In this document: in pieces, positions 9,060-17,424 of the stretch
Numbering within the stretch: the first letter of the stretch is position 1
How the letters are laid out: each line of letters opens with the position of its first letter
Program-made: the position numbers and the translations under genes
DNA from: an uncultured Bryobacterales bacterium
GTDB lineage: Bacteria > Acidobacteriota > Terriglobia > Bryobacterales > UBA6623
DNA length: 64,000 nucleotides
Assembly (NCBI GenBank): GCA_958295955.1
Contig: OY282420.1
Span: forward strand, 1,502,435 to 1,566,434
Direction of reading: 5' to 3'
Notes under the pieces: generated by a model
Told to the model about the DNA's origin: nothing
Database searches by the model: none
The model's input: only the letters and a program-made list of their open reading frames with translations

Positions 9060-9965
9060 CTACTGCGCCGCGACCGCGCCGCCGGCGGGCAACGAACTGA
9101 ACAGAACGTTTTCCAACGGCAATGCGGTCGAAAGATGGATGTACCGCGAGCCGAAGCGTTTGGCCCGATGCTCCAGAGCGGCGCAAAAATCGTCGTATCC
9201 CCGGCGGTACTCCTTGGCGGCCGCATCGTCGACGCTCACCCGCAGCACGCGCTCCGACTCGGCGTCGTAAAGCTCCAGCTCACCCCGCCAAGGAGGCTCG
9301 CGGTCGGCCGGCCCCGCCAGATGAACGAGCTGAACCTCGTGACCCGCGTTCGCAAGATACTCGAACGGCGGCTCGCCTGCCGCCTCATCCATGAAATCGG
9401 AGATCACGAACATCAAGCCGGGGGCCAGGTACTTCGTCAGATAGTCCCGAATCGAGCGCTCGAAGTCCGACGACTCGCTGGTGCGCAGGCCGCTCAGAAA
9501 CCGCGAGGCCAAAGCGTAGCGCTGCCGCCCGCCCTGCGCCCGAAATTCCTCGCCCAGCCCATTGGCGAACGGTTGCAGGATGATCGTCTCCAGCCGCACG
9601 AGGCCGATGAAGCAAAGCGCGGCGGCCAAGCGGCAGGCATAGGCGAACTTCGCTTCGCCCGCGCGCGTCCCGCCGCAAGACATGGATTCGCTCGTGTCAA
9701 TCAGGATGCGCACCGGCGTGCGGGGCTCGGTGCGGAACATCTTCAGAAAAAGCCTCTCCAGCCGCATGTACGCCCGCCAGTTGACGGCCCGCAAATCGTC
9801 TCCGCGGTGGAAATGGCGGTGATCGAGAAACTCGTGCCCCACCCCCGCGTAGCGCGAGACGTTATTGCCGCCAAGCAACCCCTGAAACGACCGATTCCAG
9901 CGAATCGTCAGCCGTTCCAGGCGCTTGAGCGACTTTCCGTCCAACAACTCCGCCGGGGCGCGCAT
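9060..9965 (-). CDS. DUF58 domain protein
   Basis: This 301-residue protein is probably cytoplasmic or peripheral and carries the DUF58 signature: RYAGVGHEF, then FHRGDDLRAVNWRAYMRL, then ILIDTSESM, the last being a VWA-type metal motif. DUF58 proteins usually accompany a MoxR AAA+ ATPase and BatA/VWA proteins. Here the BatA-like and VWA genes follow directly, but no MoxR gene is found: the next gene upstream is divergent metF. The start ATG at 9965 leaves 99 bases to metF for divergent promoters. Confidence 0.85.
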   Translation of the reverse strand: MRAPAELLDGKSLKRLERLTIRWNRSFQGLLGGNNVSRYAGVGHEFLDHRHFHRGDDLRAVNWRAYMRLERLFLKMFRTEPRTPVRILIDTSESMSCGGTRAGEAKFAYACRLAAALCFIGLVRLETIILQPFANGLGEEFRAQGGRQRYALASRFLSGLRTSESSDFERSIRDYLTKYLAPGLMFVISDFMDEAAGEPPFEYLANAGHEVQLVHLAGPADREPPWRGELELYDAESERVLRVSVDDAAAKEYRRGYDDFCAALEHRAKRFGSRYIHLSTALPLENVLFSSLPAGGAVAAQ

Positions 9966-10064
9966 CGCTTCAGGGTATCAACCGAGAACGCCCCTCCGCC
10001 CGCTCGATTGTCTTTGCGGGCGACTCCCGCAGGGGCCGCGGTGATAACCTGAACTTTCTTTGCG

Positions 10065-10940
10065 ATGAAGATCATCGACATGCTGCGGCAGGGGAGGCGC
10101 ACCGTCTCGTTCGAGTTTTTCCCGCCGAAAAACGATCAGGGCTTCAGCGATCTATTCGCCGTCATCGAGGCGCTCAAGCCGCTGCGGCCGAGCTACGTTT
10201 CCGTAACCTACGGCGCCGGCGGCAGCACCCGCCGCAAGACCGTGGAGTTGGTCAAGCGCATCCGGCACGAGATCGGCATCGAGGCGATGGCGCACCTGAC
10301 TTGCGTCGGCGCCGCAAGCAGCGAGATTACGTCCGTGCTGCAAAACTTGCACGAAAGCGGCATCGAAAACCTGCTCCCGCTGCGAGGAGATCCGCCCAAG
10401 GGACAGAAAACCTTCGCAGCCGCGCCGGGCGGATTTCGCTACGCCAACGAGCTCGTCGCGTTCATCCGCGCAGGCTACGATTTCTGCTTGGGCGGCGCCT
10501 GCTATCCCGAGACGCATCCCGAAGCGCCGAGCCCGGCAGTCGATCTGGAAAACCTGAAACGCAAGGTCGACGCCGGCGTCGATTTCCTCATCACGCAACT
10601 CTTTTTCGACAACGCCGATTTCTACCGCTTCCGCGACAAAGCGGCCGCCGCCGGCATCCACGCGCCCATCCTGGCGGGAATCATGCCTCTGCTCAGCCTC
10701 AAGCAGACGAAGCGGTTTGCGCAGATGTGCGGCGCCAGGATTCCCGCCGACCTGTTGGCCAAACTCGAACCGGTCGAAGACGATGCCGAAGCCGTCCGCT
10801 CGTTGGGGACGATGCACGCCGCGCGGCAATGCGAGCAACTGCTGGACGCAGGCGTCGCCGGACTCCATTTCTACACGCTCAATCGCTCGACCGCGACGCG
10901 CGCTATTTTTCAGCACATCAAGGGGCAATTGGGCTGGTAA
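10065..10940 (+). CDS. metF: 5,10-methylenetetrahydrofolate reductase
   Basis: MetF reduces methylene-THF to methyl-THF with a flavin cofactor and supplies the methyl group for methionine. The 291-residue product has the normal bacterial length. It shows the N-terminal FEFFPPKND, the catalytic-acid region and YVSVTYGAGGSTR, LTCVGA, NLLPLRGDPPKG, the family pattern DFLITQLFFDN, and PILAGIMPL. It starts at the ATG at 10065. The 99-base gap to the divergent DUF58 gene contains a small hairpin (TGCGGG, 5-base loop, CCCGCA at 10015-10031) but nothing I recognise as a SAM or B12 riboswitch. Confidence 0.95.
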   Translation: MKIIDMLRQGRRTVSFEFFPPKNDQGFSDLFAVIEALKPLRPSYVSVTYGAGGSTRRKTVELVKRIRHEIGIEAMAHLTCVGAASSEITSVLQNLHESGIENLLPLRGDPPKGQKTFAAAPGGFRYANELVAFIRAGYDFCLGGACYPETHPEAPSPAVDLENLKRKVDAGVDFLITQLFFDNADFYRFRDKAAAAGIHAPILAGIMPLLSLKQTKRFAQMCGARIPADLLAKLEPVEDDAEAVRSLGTMHAARQCEQLLDAGVAGLHFYTLNRSTATRAIFQHIKGQLGW

Positions 10941-10945
10941 CCTCC

Positions 10946-10967
10946 CCCCGGCCGCTCTCCGCCGGGG
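10946..10967. terminator. GC-rich hairpin between convergent metF and SDR gene
   Basis: CCCCGGC, an 8-base loop, then GCCGGGG form a perfect 7-bp stem in the 37-base gap between convergent stops. There is no T-run. It may act as a bidirectional stop or only as a pause. Confidence 0.35.
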
Positions 10968-10977
10968 CGCGCCGGCT

Positions 10978-11742
10978 TCATTTGAGAGACAGCCCGCCGT
11001 CAACGGCCAGAATCTGTCCGGTAATGAAATCGGGTCCCGTCAAGAAGTGCAGCACCGCCTGCGCGATCTCTTCTCCGCGGCCGTGGCGCCGCATCGGCGT
11101 GGCTCGCGCCAAACGCGCGATGTCTTCCGGCATTTCGCGGTCGAAATGGATTACGCCGGGGGCAACGCTGTTTACGGTGATTTTCGGCGCCAGCGCCTTC
11201 GCCAGGGAGCGGGTCAGCATGATGACGCCCGCCTTGGACGCGCCGTAGGGGACATGCCGGCTCCAGGGCCGGATGCCGCCGAGCGAGCTGATGTTGACGA
11301 TCCTGCCGCCGTCGTTTTCGAGCATGATCTTGGCGGCCTGCTGGCAGCAGAAAAACGTCGCCTTCAAGTTCACCGCGTGGATCTCGTCCCAATCCTGCTC
11401 AGTGACTTCATGCACGTCCATCTCGTGGTAACGCGCCGCGTTATTGACCAGTCCGTCGAGCCGCCCGAACGCCCCGCGCACTTCCGCGAACAGCCGCCGG
11501 ATCTCGTCCACCCGCGTCAGATCGGCCTGAAAGGCCCGCCCGCCGCAGGCGTCCGCCGTCTCTGCGGCCTCGCCGGCGGACGCGCAGAAATGGACCGCGA
11601 CCTGCGCGCCGTGCTTGGCCAGATGCAGCGCCGTGGAGCGTCCGATGCGGCGGGCGGCGCCGGTAACGACTACGACCTTGCCGTCGAGACTGTCCGCCGC
11701 GCTTGGCCGCGGTTGCGTACTACGATGTAGGAGGGAAGACAT
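10978..11742 (-). CDS. Short-chain dehydrogenase/reductase, pteridine-reductase-like
   Basis: This 254-residue NAD(P)H-dependent oxidoreductase has the Rossmann motif TGAARRIGRS near residue 27, NNAA, the catalytic Ser in NISSLGG, the catalytic pair in YGASK, and a C-terminal TGQILAVDGGLSLK. The RR in the dinucleotide loop is typical of NADPH-using pteridine or dihydrofolate reductases such as FolM/PTR1. The convergent folate gene metF makes a folate role attractive, but this is inference and many SDRs look alike. It starts at the ATG at 11742, 33 bases from the divergent adenylate kinase. Confidence 0.8.
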   Translation of the reverse strand: MSSLLHRSTQPRPSAADSLDGKVVVVTGAARRIGRSTALHLAKHGAQVAVHFCASAGEAAETADACGGRAFQADLTRVDEIRRLFAEVRGAFGRLDGLVNNAARYHEMDVHEVTEQDWDEIHAVNLKATFFCCQQAAKIMLENDGGRIVNISSLGGIRPWSRHVPYGASKAGVIMLTRSLAKALAPKITVNSVAPGVIHFDREMPEDIARLARATPMRRHGRGEEIAQAVLHFLTGPDFITGQILAVDGGLSLK

Positions 11743-11775
11743 ATCGTTGCCGCGGCCGTCGGCTCTTCATCGTCC

Positions 11776-12402
11776 ATGCAGAAATTTATCATTATCGGCC
11801 CGCAAGGATCGGGCAAGGGAACCCAGGCCGGGTTGCTGGCCGAGCGTTACGATTTCGTTCACATCTCCATCGGCGACATCTTCCGCTGGCACGTCGGGCA
11901 CCATACCAAGCTCGGATCGAGGGTCAACCGTATCACCGCCGAGGGCCGCTTGGTGTCGGATGACATTGTCGAGAGCGTCGTCCGCGACCGTCTCGAAATG
12001 CATGACTGGAACTACGGGTTCGTCCTCGACGGCTTCCCGCGCACCCGACCGCAGGCCCTGTATCTTTTCGAGAACTGGAATCTCGATTGTGCGGTCTATC
12101 TGGATCTGCCCGATGAAGTCGTCCGCGACCGCGTGCTGCACCGCGCCCGCGTCGGAGAAGGGAGCGGCTTCACCAAACGGGCCGACGACAATCCCGAAGC
12201 GCTCAAGATGCGCCTCAGGGAATACCACGAAAAGACGCGCCCATTGCTCGATTTGTTCGAGGAGCGCGGCATGCTGCTCACCGTGGACGCCAACCGAACG
12301 ATCGAGGAAGTACACAACGCGGTCGTCGCCGGCCTGCACCGCGGAGATCTCGACGGCCGCCCCTGGTTCCGGCGCAAGACCGTTGACGCAGCCGGCGGGT
12401 AA
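11776..12402 (+). CDS. adk: Adenylate kinase family nucleoside monophosphate kinase
   Basis: The enzyme transfers phosphate from ATP to AMP or a similar NMP. The 208-residue product shows the P-loop GPQGSGKGTQ at the N-terminus, the NMP-binding residues in SIGDIFRW and EGRLVSDDIV, and FVLDGFPRTRPQA, then RADDNPEALKMRLREYHEKT with the usual late arginines. The LID segment is short (RARVGEGSGFTKRADD) and has no zinc cysteines, so this is a short-type or divergent adenylate kinase. A second, housekeeping adk elsewhere is possible. It is divergent from the SDR gene and 30 bases from the bactofilin gene. Confidence 0.85.
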   Translation: MQKFIIIGPQGSGKGTQAGLLAERYDFVHISIGDIFRWHVGHHTKLGSRVNRITAEGRLVSDDIVESVVRDRLEMHDWNYGFVLDGFPRTRPQALYLFENWNLDCAVYLDLPDEVVRDRVLHRARVGEGSGFTKRADDNPEALKMRLREYHEKTRPLLDLFEERGMLLTVDANRTIEEVHNAVVAGLHRGDLDGRPWFRRKTVDAAGG

Positions 12403-12432
12403 AACGCGCCGGCGCGCCCCGATGCTGGTAAG

Positions 12433-12876
12433 ATGAAGGGCATGAGCGAAACCGCCGCCAAAAACTTCGGCATGCGTTCGACGGGCGGGTCTTACATCGG
12501 CCCGAAAGTCCAGATCAAAGGCGAAATCAAAGGGTCGGAAACCTGTTTGATTGCCGGCAAGGTGCAGGGCAGCGTTGAAGTCGCGTCCGAGCAGGTGGTC
12601 GTTGCCCCGGGAGGCCAGGTCCAGGCCGACATCAACGCGTCGATCGTGTCGATTCAGGGGTCCGTGCGCGGTGACGTCATCGGCTCCCGCCGCGTCGAGT
12701 TGCGCAAAACCGGGGTGCTGGAAGGCAATCTGACCTCTGCTCGAATCCTCATTGAAGAAGGCGCCATGTTCCGCGGCTGCGTCGAGATGACAGCCGAGGC
12801 GAAGGCAGACCCTGCAGGCAAGCCGGAGTCGCGGCCGGCGGAGAGCGGCCCGGCGGCGCAAACCCTCAAGAGTTGA
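12433..12876 (+). CDS. Bactofilin (polymer-forming cytoskeletal protein)
   Basis: This 147-residue protein is predicted to be a right-handed beta-helix that self-assembles into nucleotide-independent filaments at the cytoplasmic membrane and recruits envelope enzymes. The bactofilin pattern is clear: SYIGPKVQIKGEIKG, GKVQGSV, VAPGGQVQADI, GSVRGDV, RVELRKTGVLEGNL, ILIEEGAMFRG. It has a short disordered N-terminus and a polar tail. Starts at ATG 12433 or 12442 are both possible. It faces the end of the tol-pal operon, and shared envelope function with that operon is possible but not shown by the sequence. Confidence 0.9.
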   Translation: MKGMSETAAKNFGMRSTGGSYIGPKVQIKGEIKGSETCLIAGKVQGSVEVASEQVVVAPGGQVQADINASIVSIQGSVRGDVIGSRRVELRKTGVLEGNLTSARILIEEGAMFRGCVEMTAEAKADPAGKPESRPAESGPAAQTLKS

Positions 12877-12919
12877 CGAGCGCCGCATTGCGCGGCGGCA
12901 TTGAAAGCCCGGCAGCCCG

Positions 12920-13828
12920 CTAGCGCAGCGGCGAGGGTTTCGCTTCGGCCAGTTCCGCGAGTTGAGCTTCGGCGTTGGGGGCAATGCTGCTGTAGGGGAA
13001 ACGCTCCAGCACAGCCTGAAATTCCTTGACGGCATCGTCGCCGCGATTGAGATTCTTCAAGGCCATGCCCTTCTTGTAGTGGGCGTCGGCAAGAACCAAA
13101 TCTCCGTCCGGGTATTTCTCCAATACCAAGTCAAAGCTCTTGGCGGCCTCGTCGTAGTTACCGGCGGCGTAGTAAGTCTGGCCGATGAAGTATTGCGCTT
13201 CGGCCGCCCTCGAGTGCTCGGGGTACAGATCGAGGTAGTCGCGGAACTGGCTGCGCGCGACCTCGAGATTGCCGCGCAGATAGTCGCTCATGCCGCCTTC
13301 GTAGATCGCTTCGCTCGCGCCGACGGCGCCGCCGTCGGATACTCCGCCCTCCTCGCCTTCTTCGAACGCCAGCGGAGGCAGGGTCGTCAAATGCGTCTTG
13401 ATGTCATCGACTTCCTGCTGCAAACGCTCGGCCATGGCGTTGGTTTCTTCACTGACGGATCGGAGTCTGTCGAACCGGTCGGCGAGCGCATCGACCTTCG
13501 CCGCGGTTGAATTCATCGGCCCGATGAGCGAATCGCCCTGTTTGGATATATTCCGCTCGATGACCACCAGGGCGGCATTCAACTTGTCCTGCTTTTCCAG
13601 GTTTTGCTTGAGCAGGGCTTCGAGGCCGGCCAGCCGCTCGGAGTTCTGCCGGTCGAGTTGCCGCATCGAGTCTTGCAGCAGCGCCATGTCCCGCTGAAGC
13701 TGAGTGAGCTCCCTTTTCTGCGCGGAAGCGGCCGGCGGCCGGCCGAGAAAATGGACCAGAAAAGCCGCGCCCGCTGTCAGCGCAAGAAGCATTCGCATGC
13801 TTGAAACGAACCTCCCTGAGGTATTCAT
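12920..13828 (-). CDS. cpoB: CpoB/YbgF-type periplasmic TPR protein of the Tol-Pal system
   Basis: This 302-residue exported protein has a signal peptide (MLLALTAGAAFLVHFLG...AASAQ), an N-terminal coiled coil (residues about 35-140), a short acidic linker, and C-terminal TPR repeats (YLRGNLEVARSQFRDYLDLYP, AEAQYFIGQTYYAAGNYDEA, HYKKGMALKNLNRGDDA). This is the CpoB/YbgF layout, which ties Tol activity to peptidoglycan synthesis at division. It is the last gene of the minus-strand tol operon, separated from pal by 122 bases that hold a hairpin. The start may be the ATG at 13828 or 13798; both keep the signal peptide. Confidence 0.9.
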   Translation of the reverse strand: MNTSGRFVSSMRMLLALTAGAAFLVHFLGRPPAASAQKRELTQLQRDMALLQDSMRQLDRQNSERLAGLEALLKQNLEKQDKLNAALVVIERNISKQGDSLIGPMNSTAAKVDALADRFDRLRSVSEETNAMAERLQQEVDDIKTHLTTLPPLAFEEGEEGGVSDGGAVGASEAIYEGGMSDYLRGNLEVARSQFRDYLDLYPEHSRAAEAQYFIGQTYYAAGNYDEAAKSFDLVLEKYPDGDLVLADAHYKKGMALKNLNRGDDAVKEFQAVLERFPYSSIAPNAEAQLAELAEAKPSPLR

Positions 13829-13887
13829 CGGGCGGCGGTCCTCACAGCAAAGAAGACGTTACAGACATTCACTCGGTTGCGGTAATC

Positions 13888-13915
13888 GGAGAGGACCGAC
13901 CGATCGGCCCTCTCC
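13888..13915 (-). other. Intergenic hairpin between pal and cpoB
   Basis: On the minus strand GGAGAGG, a 14-base loop containing CCGATCGG, and CCTCTCC form a 7-bp stem. No T-run follows. It could attenuate or stabilise the distal cpoB message. Confidence 0.35.
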
Positions 13916-13950
13916 AAACAGTTTAGCGCGCCCTCCGCGAGATCGGGCGG

Positions 13951-14730
13951 CTACTTGAGCGTCAGATGCGCGCGGCGGTTGCGCTGGTAACACGCTTCCG
14001 TCTCGTCGGTGCATTGCGGCCGCTCTTCGCCCAGGCTGACCGACGAAAGCTTGCTCGCCGGAACGCCCAGGTTGACCAGGAAGTCGCGCGCGGCTTTGGT
14101 GCGGCGGTCACCGAGCGCGAGGTTGTATTCCGTGGTGCCGCGCTCGTCGCAGTGGCCCTCGATCAGGAACGCCGCGGCCGAATACTCGTTGATGAGCTTC
14201 TTGAGCGCCGTTGCGTTGCCGCGCAGCGCGGCTTCGGCGTCGGAGCGGATATCGCTCTTGTCGTAGTCGAAGAAGGCGTCTTTGATCTCGCCGCCGTTGA
14301 CCATGCCGCTGAACGCCTCGCTCAGGTCCGGCTTCGGCGGAGGCGGCGGCGGGGGCGGGGGCGGCGCGCGCACGGTGACTTCGGCGGACGCGGTTGCTTC
14401 CTTGCCCTCCTTGTTTTTGACGGTGATGACGTATTCGGTCGTCCTCGTCGGAAAGACTTCGCGGGACCCGCTGATAGCGACCGCGCCGATGCCTTGATTG
14501 AGCGACGCGCTTGCGGCGTTGGTCGAACTCCATTTGAGCGTTGCCGATTTTCCGCGCTCGATCGAGCTCGGCTCGACGGTAATGCTCACGCTGGCTTCAG
14601 GCGCCGGCGCGGGCGCCGGCGGCGGTGGCGGCGGCGGCGGCGGCGGCGGCGGCTCCTTCTTGCAGCCCACTGCGAACAGCGCCAATAAAATGCTGAACAG
14701 AATCAGCGCAACTTGTTTTTTGCGTTGCAT
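13951..14730 (-). CDS. pal: Peptidoglycan-associated lipoprotein with extra Ig-like domain
   Basis: This outer-membrane lipoprotein binds peptidoglycan and TolB. The 259-residue form from ATG 14730 has a lipoprotein signal ending LFAVGC, then a run of about 15 prolines with a Pro/Ala stretch. A beta-sandwich Ig-like segment follows (VEPSSIERGKSATLKWSS to ASAEVTV), then a second proline run. The OmpA-like domain begins at DAFFDYDKSDI and contains the peptidoglycan-binding IEGHCDERGTTEYNLALGDRR. It is longer than typical Pal (about 170 residues) because of the tethered Ig-like module. An upstream ATG at 14754 is in frame but makes the signal peptide less regular. Confidence 0.93.
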   Translation of the reverse strand: MQRKKQVALILFSILLALFAVGCKKEPPPPPPPPPPPPAPAPAPEASVSITVEPSSIERGKSATLKWSSTNAASASLNQGIGAVAISGSREVFPTRTTEYVITVKNKEGKEATASAEVTVRAPPPPPPPPPPKPDLSEAFSGMVNGGEIKDAFFDYDKSDIRSDAEAALRGNATALKKLINEYSAAAFLIEGHCDERGTTEYNLALGDRRTKAARDFLVNLGVPASKLSSVSLGEERPQCTDETEACYQRNRRAHLTLK

Positions 14731-14795
14731 CGAAATTTTACCTCTCGCTTCCAAGAATCTCCGGTCTCGTCAACTCATCTTCGTTGCGGCCCGGT

Positions 14796-16166
14796 TCATT
14801 GCAACGCCCATACCGGGGACTCGTTGACCCCCCGGCTGGTGAGTTGCTTCAATTGCGTACCGTCCGCCCGCATCGTCCAGATCTGCGTTCCAGCTCCACC
14901 CAATCGGTCGCTGGAAAAAACAATATGCGTTCCGCTCGGCGCGAAGTAGGGATGCTCGTTTCTCCCCGCGCTATGCGTCAACTGCGTGTACTTTCCCGTG
15001 GCGACGTCGACCAGAAAGATATTATAGTTGCCGATCTCGTATCCGCGCGTCCAGGAAAAAACAATTCTTTCGCCCGCGGGATCCCAAGCCGGTTGAACGG
15101 CGTCTCCTCCCCCTCCCGACAATCTTCGCCGATTTACACCGTCAATGTCCATAACATAAACCTGCGGGGTGCCCGATGCGCCGGAAACGAATGCGATCTG
15201 CCTTCCGGTTTTAGGGTTGATCGCCGGGTGAACGTCGATCGACCGAGAATACGATACCCTGCGCAGGTTGCCGCCGTCAAGGTCCGTCATGTAGATTTGG
15301 CTGGTGCCCGAGACCGACGAGGCGAACGCGACCGATCGGCCGTCGGGCGTGAACGCGGGGGTCGTGTTGAGCGATGTTTCCTGATTGTAGAAGGTGAGCC
15401 GCCGGCCGGTCTCCAGCGAATGCACGTAGATCTTGGGCAGCCCCTCGACGTACGTCGTGAAGGCGATGCGCCTGCCGTCCGGCGAGACCGCCGGCGTGAG
15501 GCACAGATTATCGTAATTCGTGAGTTTCCGCTTGTTGCTGCCGTCGTAATCCATGGCCCAGAGCTCTTTGAAGCTGGAGCCTTCGTCGCGGCGGACGTAG
15601 TAGATGCGGCTGCCCGCCAAGCCCGTGCCGAGGCCGAGGTTGCGCAGAATGTCGCGCGAGAAGTCGAAGGCCATGCCGCGGGCGCCGGCTTCGCTGACGG
15701 CCGCATAATAGCGCTTGCCGAATACGAATGAAGCGGCCCGCGATTCCTGGGTCACGTCCGACACATAGCCCGACAATCTGAGACGGTCGTTAACCCGGTC
15801 GATCAGGCCGTACGCCAGATAACGCGCTTGCACCGGAACGTCCGCCCAACCGAGGAGCCACAGTCCGCGGGCGCCGGGATCGTCAGGCAGTCTGTCGGCG
15901 TCGACCTGCAAGTCCTCCGGCTTGCGGGGAGCGGTGCGCGGGTAAAAGCTTTTGGCCACCATGTCGAGCCGGCCGGAAGCTTCGAGCGCTTCCCACAGCT
16001 CGTCGTTGAATTCGTCAACGGCCGCCGCGGCGGCGGCGGGGCCGCGGATGTCCGGCACGGCAATGCGCGGGTCGCGCTGCTCTTCGGTAATGTCGATGAC
16101 TGCGTCGGGCTGCTGCGCCGCAAGCGAAAACGCGAGGAAAAGTGCATAGAGGAATCGGGGTCTCAT
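14796..16166 (-). CDS. tolB: Tol-Pal translocation protein TolB
   Basis: This periplasmic beta-propeller binds Pal and couples it to TolA. The 456-residue product has a signal peptide, an N-terminal alpha/beta domain (IDITEEQRDPRIAVPDIRG, VARYLAYGL-type region) and WD40-like PD40 repeats with the recurring pattern SPDGRRIAFTT, TPDGRSVAFASS, NPKTGRQIAFVS, DPAGERIVFS, APSGTHIVFSSDR. Length and order match TolB. It lies 15 bases after the TolA-like gene and 65 bases before pal in a single minus-strand run. Confidence 0.95.
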   Translation of the reverse strand: MRPRFLYALFLAFSLAAQQPDAVIDITEEQRDPRIAVPDIRGPAAAAAAVDEFNDELWEALEASGRLDMVAKSFYPRTAPRKPEDLQVDADRLPDDPGARGLWLLGWADVPVQARYLAYGLIDRVNDRLRLSGYVSDVTQESRAASFVFGKRYYAAVSEAGARGMAFDFSRDILRNLGLGTGLAGSRIYYVRRDEGSSFKELWAMDYDGSNKRKLTNYDNLCLTPAVSPDGRRIAFTTYVEGLPKIYVHSLETGRRLTFYNQETSLNTTPAFTPDGRSVAFASSVSGTSQIYMTDLDGGNLRRVSYSRSIDVHPAINPKTGRQIAFVSGASGTPQVYVMDIDGVNRRRLSGGGGDAVQPAWDPAGERIVFSWTRGYEIGNYNIFLVDVATGKYTQLTHSAGRNEHPYFAPSGTHIVFSSDRLGGAGTQIWTMRADGTQLKQLTSRGVNESPVWALQ

Positions 16167-16181
16167 GGGGCGCCTCTGCTT

Positions 16182-16973
16182 TTATTTCAACTGAAAATGC
16201 ATTTCGATCATGATAGAACTTCTGCCCAGCGCCGGCGGCAAGGGCCGCAACGGATTGGCGTTGCCGACCGCGCGGTGAGCGGAATAGTCCAGCGAGCGGT
16301 TGCCGCTGGTCTGCGTGACGCGGATGGAGTCAATCGTTCCGTCGCGCCGGATGCGGAACGAAACCACCACCGGCTTGCTCGAGACGCCGGCTGCCTGGCC
16401 CAACGCCCGGCGCCATTCCCGCGCAACCTTTTGCTGCAAAATCTGAGCATAGGCGCCGAACCGCGAGCCGAACGGCCCCCCTTTCGCGCCGAAGCCGACG
16501 CCGGGACCGCTTGGCGAACCGCTGAAAAGAGGGCTGTTGACCGCCGCGCCGCGCGAGGAGTTCACCTGATTGGGCGCGGAGTCGCGGGCGCTGCGCTGAC
16601 CGACCGAGCGTTCCTGCTGCTGCTCGGATTCGCGGCGGGCGGTTTCTTCGAGCGGGACCGCCTCGGGTTCGTCCGCGGCTTCCGGCGCGGCAAGCTCGGT
16701 CGCGCGGCGGCGCTGCTGGGGCGCGGGGACCGTATGCTCGCTCGGGTTGGCGACGGGGTTTTCTTCCTCGGAGCGGACGACGTTGATCGGCACGCCCTGC
16801 ACCGCTACAATGCCGCCTCCGCCGCCTTCGTCCGGGCTGCCCAGATCGATCGGCGGGTTGAGCGCGCCCCACAAGATCGAGGCGAAGAGAATGGCCCCGT
16901 GGCACGACGCCGAGGCCAGCAGCGGCAGGCGCTCCCCGCCCCGGTCTCGGAGCGGGCCGCGGCTTGCGCTCAT
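16182..16973 (-). CDS. tolA: TolA-like / TonB C-terminal energy transducer
   Basis: This 263-residue inner-membrane protein has one N-terminal membrane anchor (LPLLASASCHGAILFASILWG), a middle region rich in Glu, Arg, Gln and Pro, and a TonB/TolA C-terminal domain (YAQILQQKVAREWRRAL, VVVSFRIRRDGTIDSIRVTQ, SGNRSLDYSAHRAV). By position between tolR and tolB it should be TolA, carrying the force of TolQR to TolB/Pal. It is shorter than E. coli TolA (421 residues) and lacks that protein's long Ala/Lys-rich helix. The sequence alone cannot separate TolA from a TonB; operon order decides. Confidence 0.82.
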   Translation of the reverse strand: MSASRGPLRDRGGERLPLLASASCHGAILFASILWGALNPPIDLGSPDEGGGGGIVAVQGVPINVVRSEEENPVANPSEHTVPAPQQRRRATELAAPEAADEPEAVPLEETARRESEQQQERSVGQRSARDSAPNQVNSSRGAAVNSPLFSGSPSGPGVGFGAKGGPFGSRFGAYAQILQQKVAREWRRALGQAAGVSSKPVVVSFRIRRDGTIDSIRVTQTSGNRSLDYSAHRAVGNANPLRPLPPALGRSSIMIEMHFQLK

Positions 16974-16998
16974 GACCGGAAACCCTGCGCGGCGCCGT

Positions 16999-17424
16999 TC
17001 ATTTGCGCGGCCTCGGGTTGCGCGCCAGTGGTTTCGTGACCACGTTGACGTTTACTCCGCCGGAGCCGCATTCGGCGATGACCGGGGCGACGATTTCCCA
17101 CGGCGTCGTTTTGTGCGCGCGCAGGTAAATGCCGGGGGTATCGGGGTTCTTTTCCTTCGCCAGTTCGGCGATGTCGTAAACGCTGACCGGCTCGTCGCCG
17201 AAGAAAACTTCCCCTCTGGAGGTGATATTGACGTAGGCCAGATCTTTCGACGTGGTCGCCACCTCTCGGGTGCGGGGGACGTCGATCTCAAGACCGAACT
17301 CCACCACGCCCGCCGTAATCATGAAGATGATCAGCAGCACCAGAACGACATCGACGAACGGCGTGATGTTGATCTCGGCAATCCGATCATCGGATGGATC
17401 GTTGTTGCGCGTTCCGAGCGCCAT
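16999..17424 (-). CDS. tolR: TolR/ExbD biopolymer transport protein
   Basis: This 141-residue protein has a single N-terminal transmembrane helix carrying the proton-path aspartate in TPFVDVVLVLLIIFMIT (Asp25 from ATG 17424), followed by a periplasmic domain (LEIDVPRTREV, VNITSRGEVFFGDEPV, APVIAECGSGGVNVNVVTKP). With TolQ it forms the proton-driven stator of the Tol-Pal system. The start is ATG 17424, inside the end of tolQ (38-base overlap); a TTG at 17451 is in frame but less likely. The gap to the TolA-like gene is 25 bases. Confidence 0.92.
   Translation of the reverse strand: MALGTRNNDPSDDRIAEINITPFVDVVLVLLIIFMITAGVVEFGLEIDVPRTREVATTSKDLAYVNITSRGEVFFGDEPVSVYDIAELAKEKNPDTPGIYLRAHKTTPWEIVAPVIAECGSGGVNVNVVTKPLARNPRPRK

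Noticed and set aside
10000-10064. Hairpin upstream of metF as a SAM or B12 riboswitch
   Set aside because: It is only a 6-bp stem in a 99-base divergent gap; none of the conserved riboswitch cores is present.
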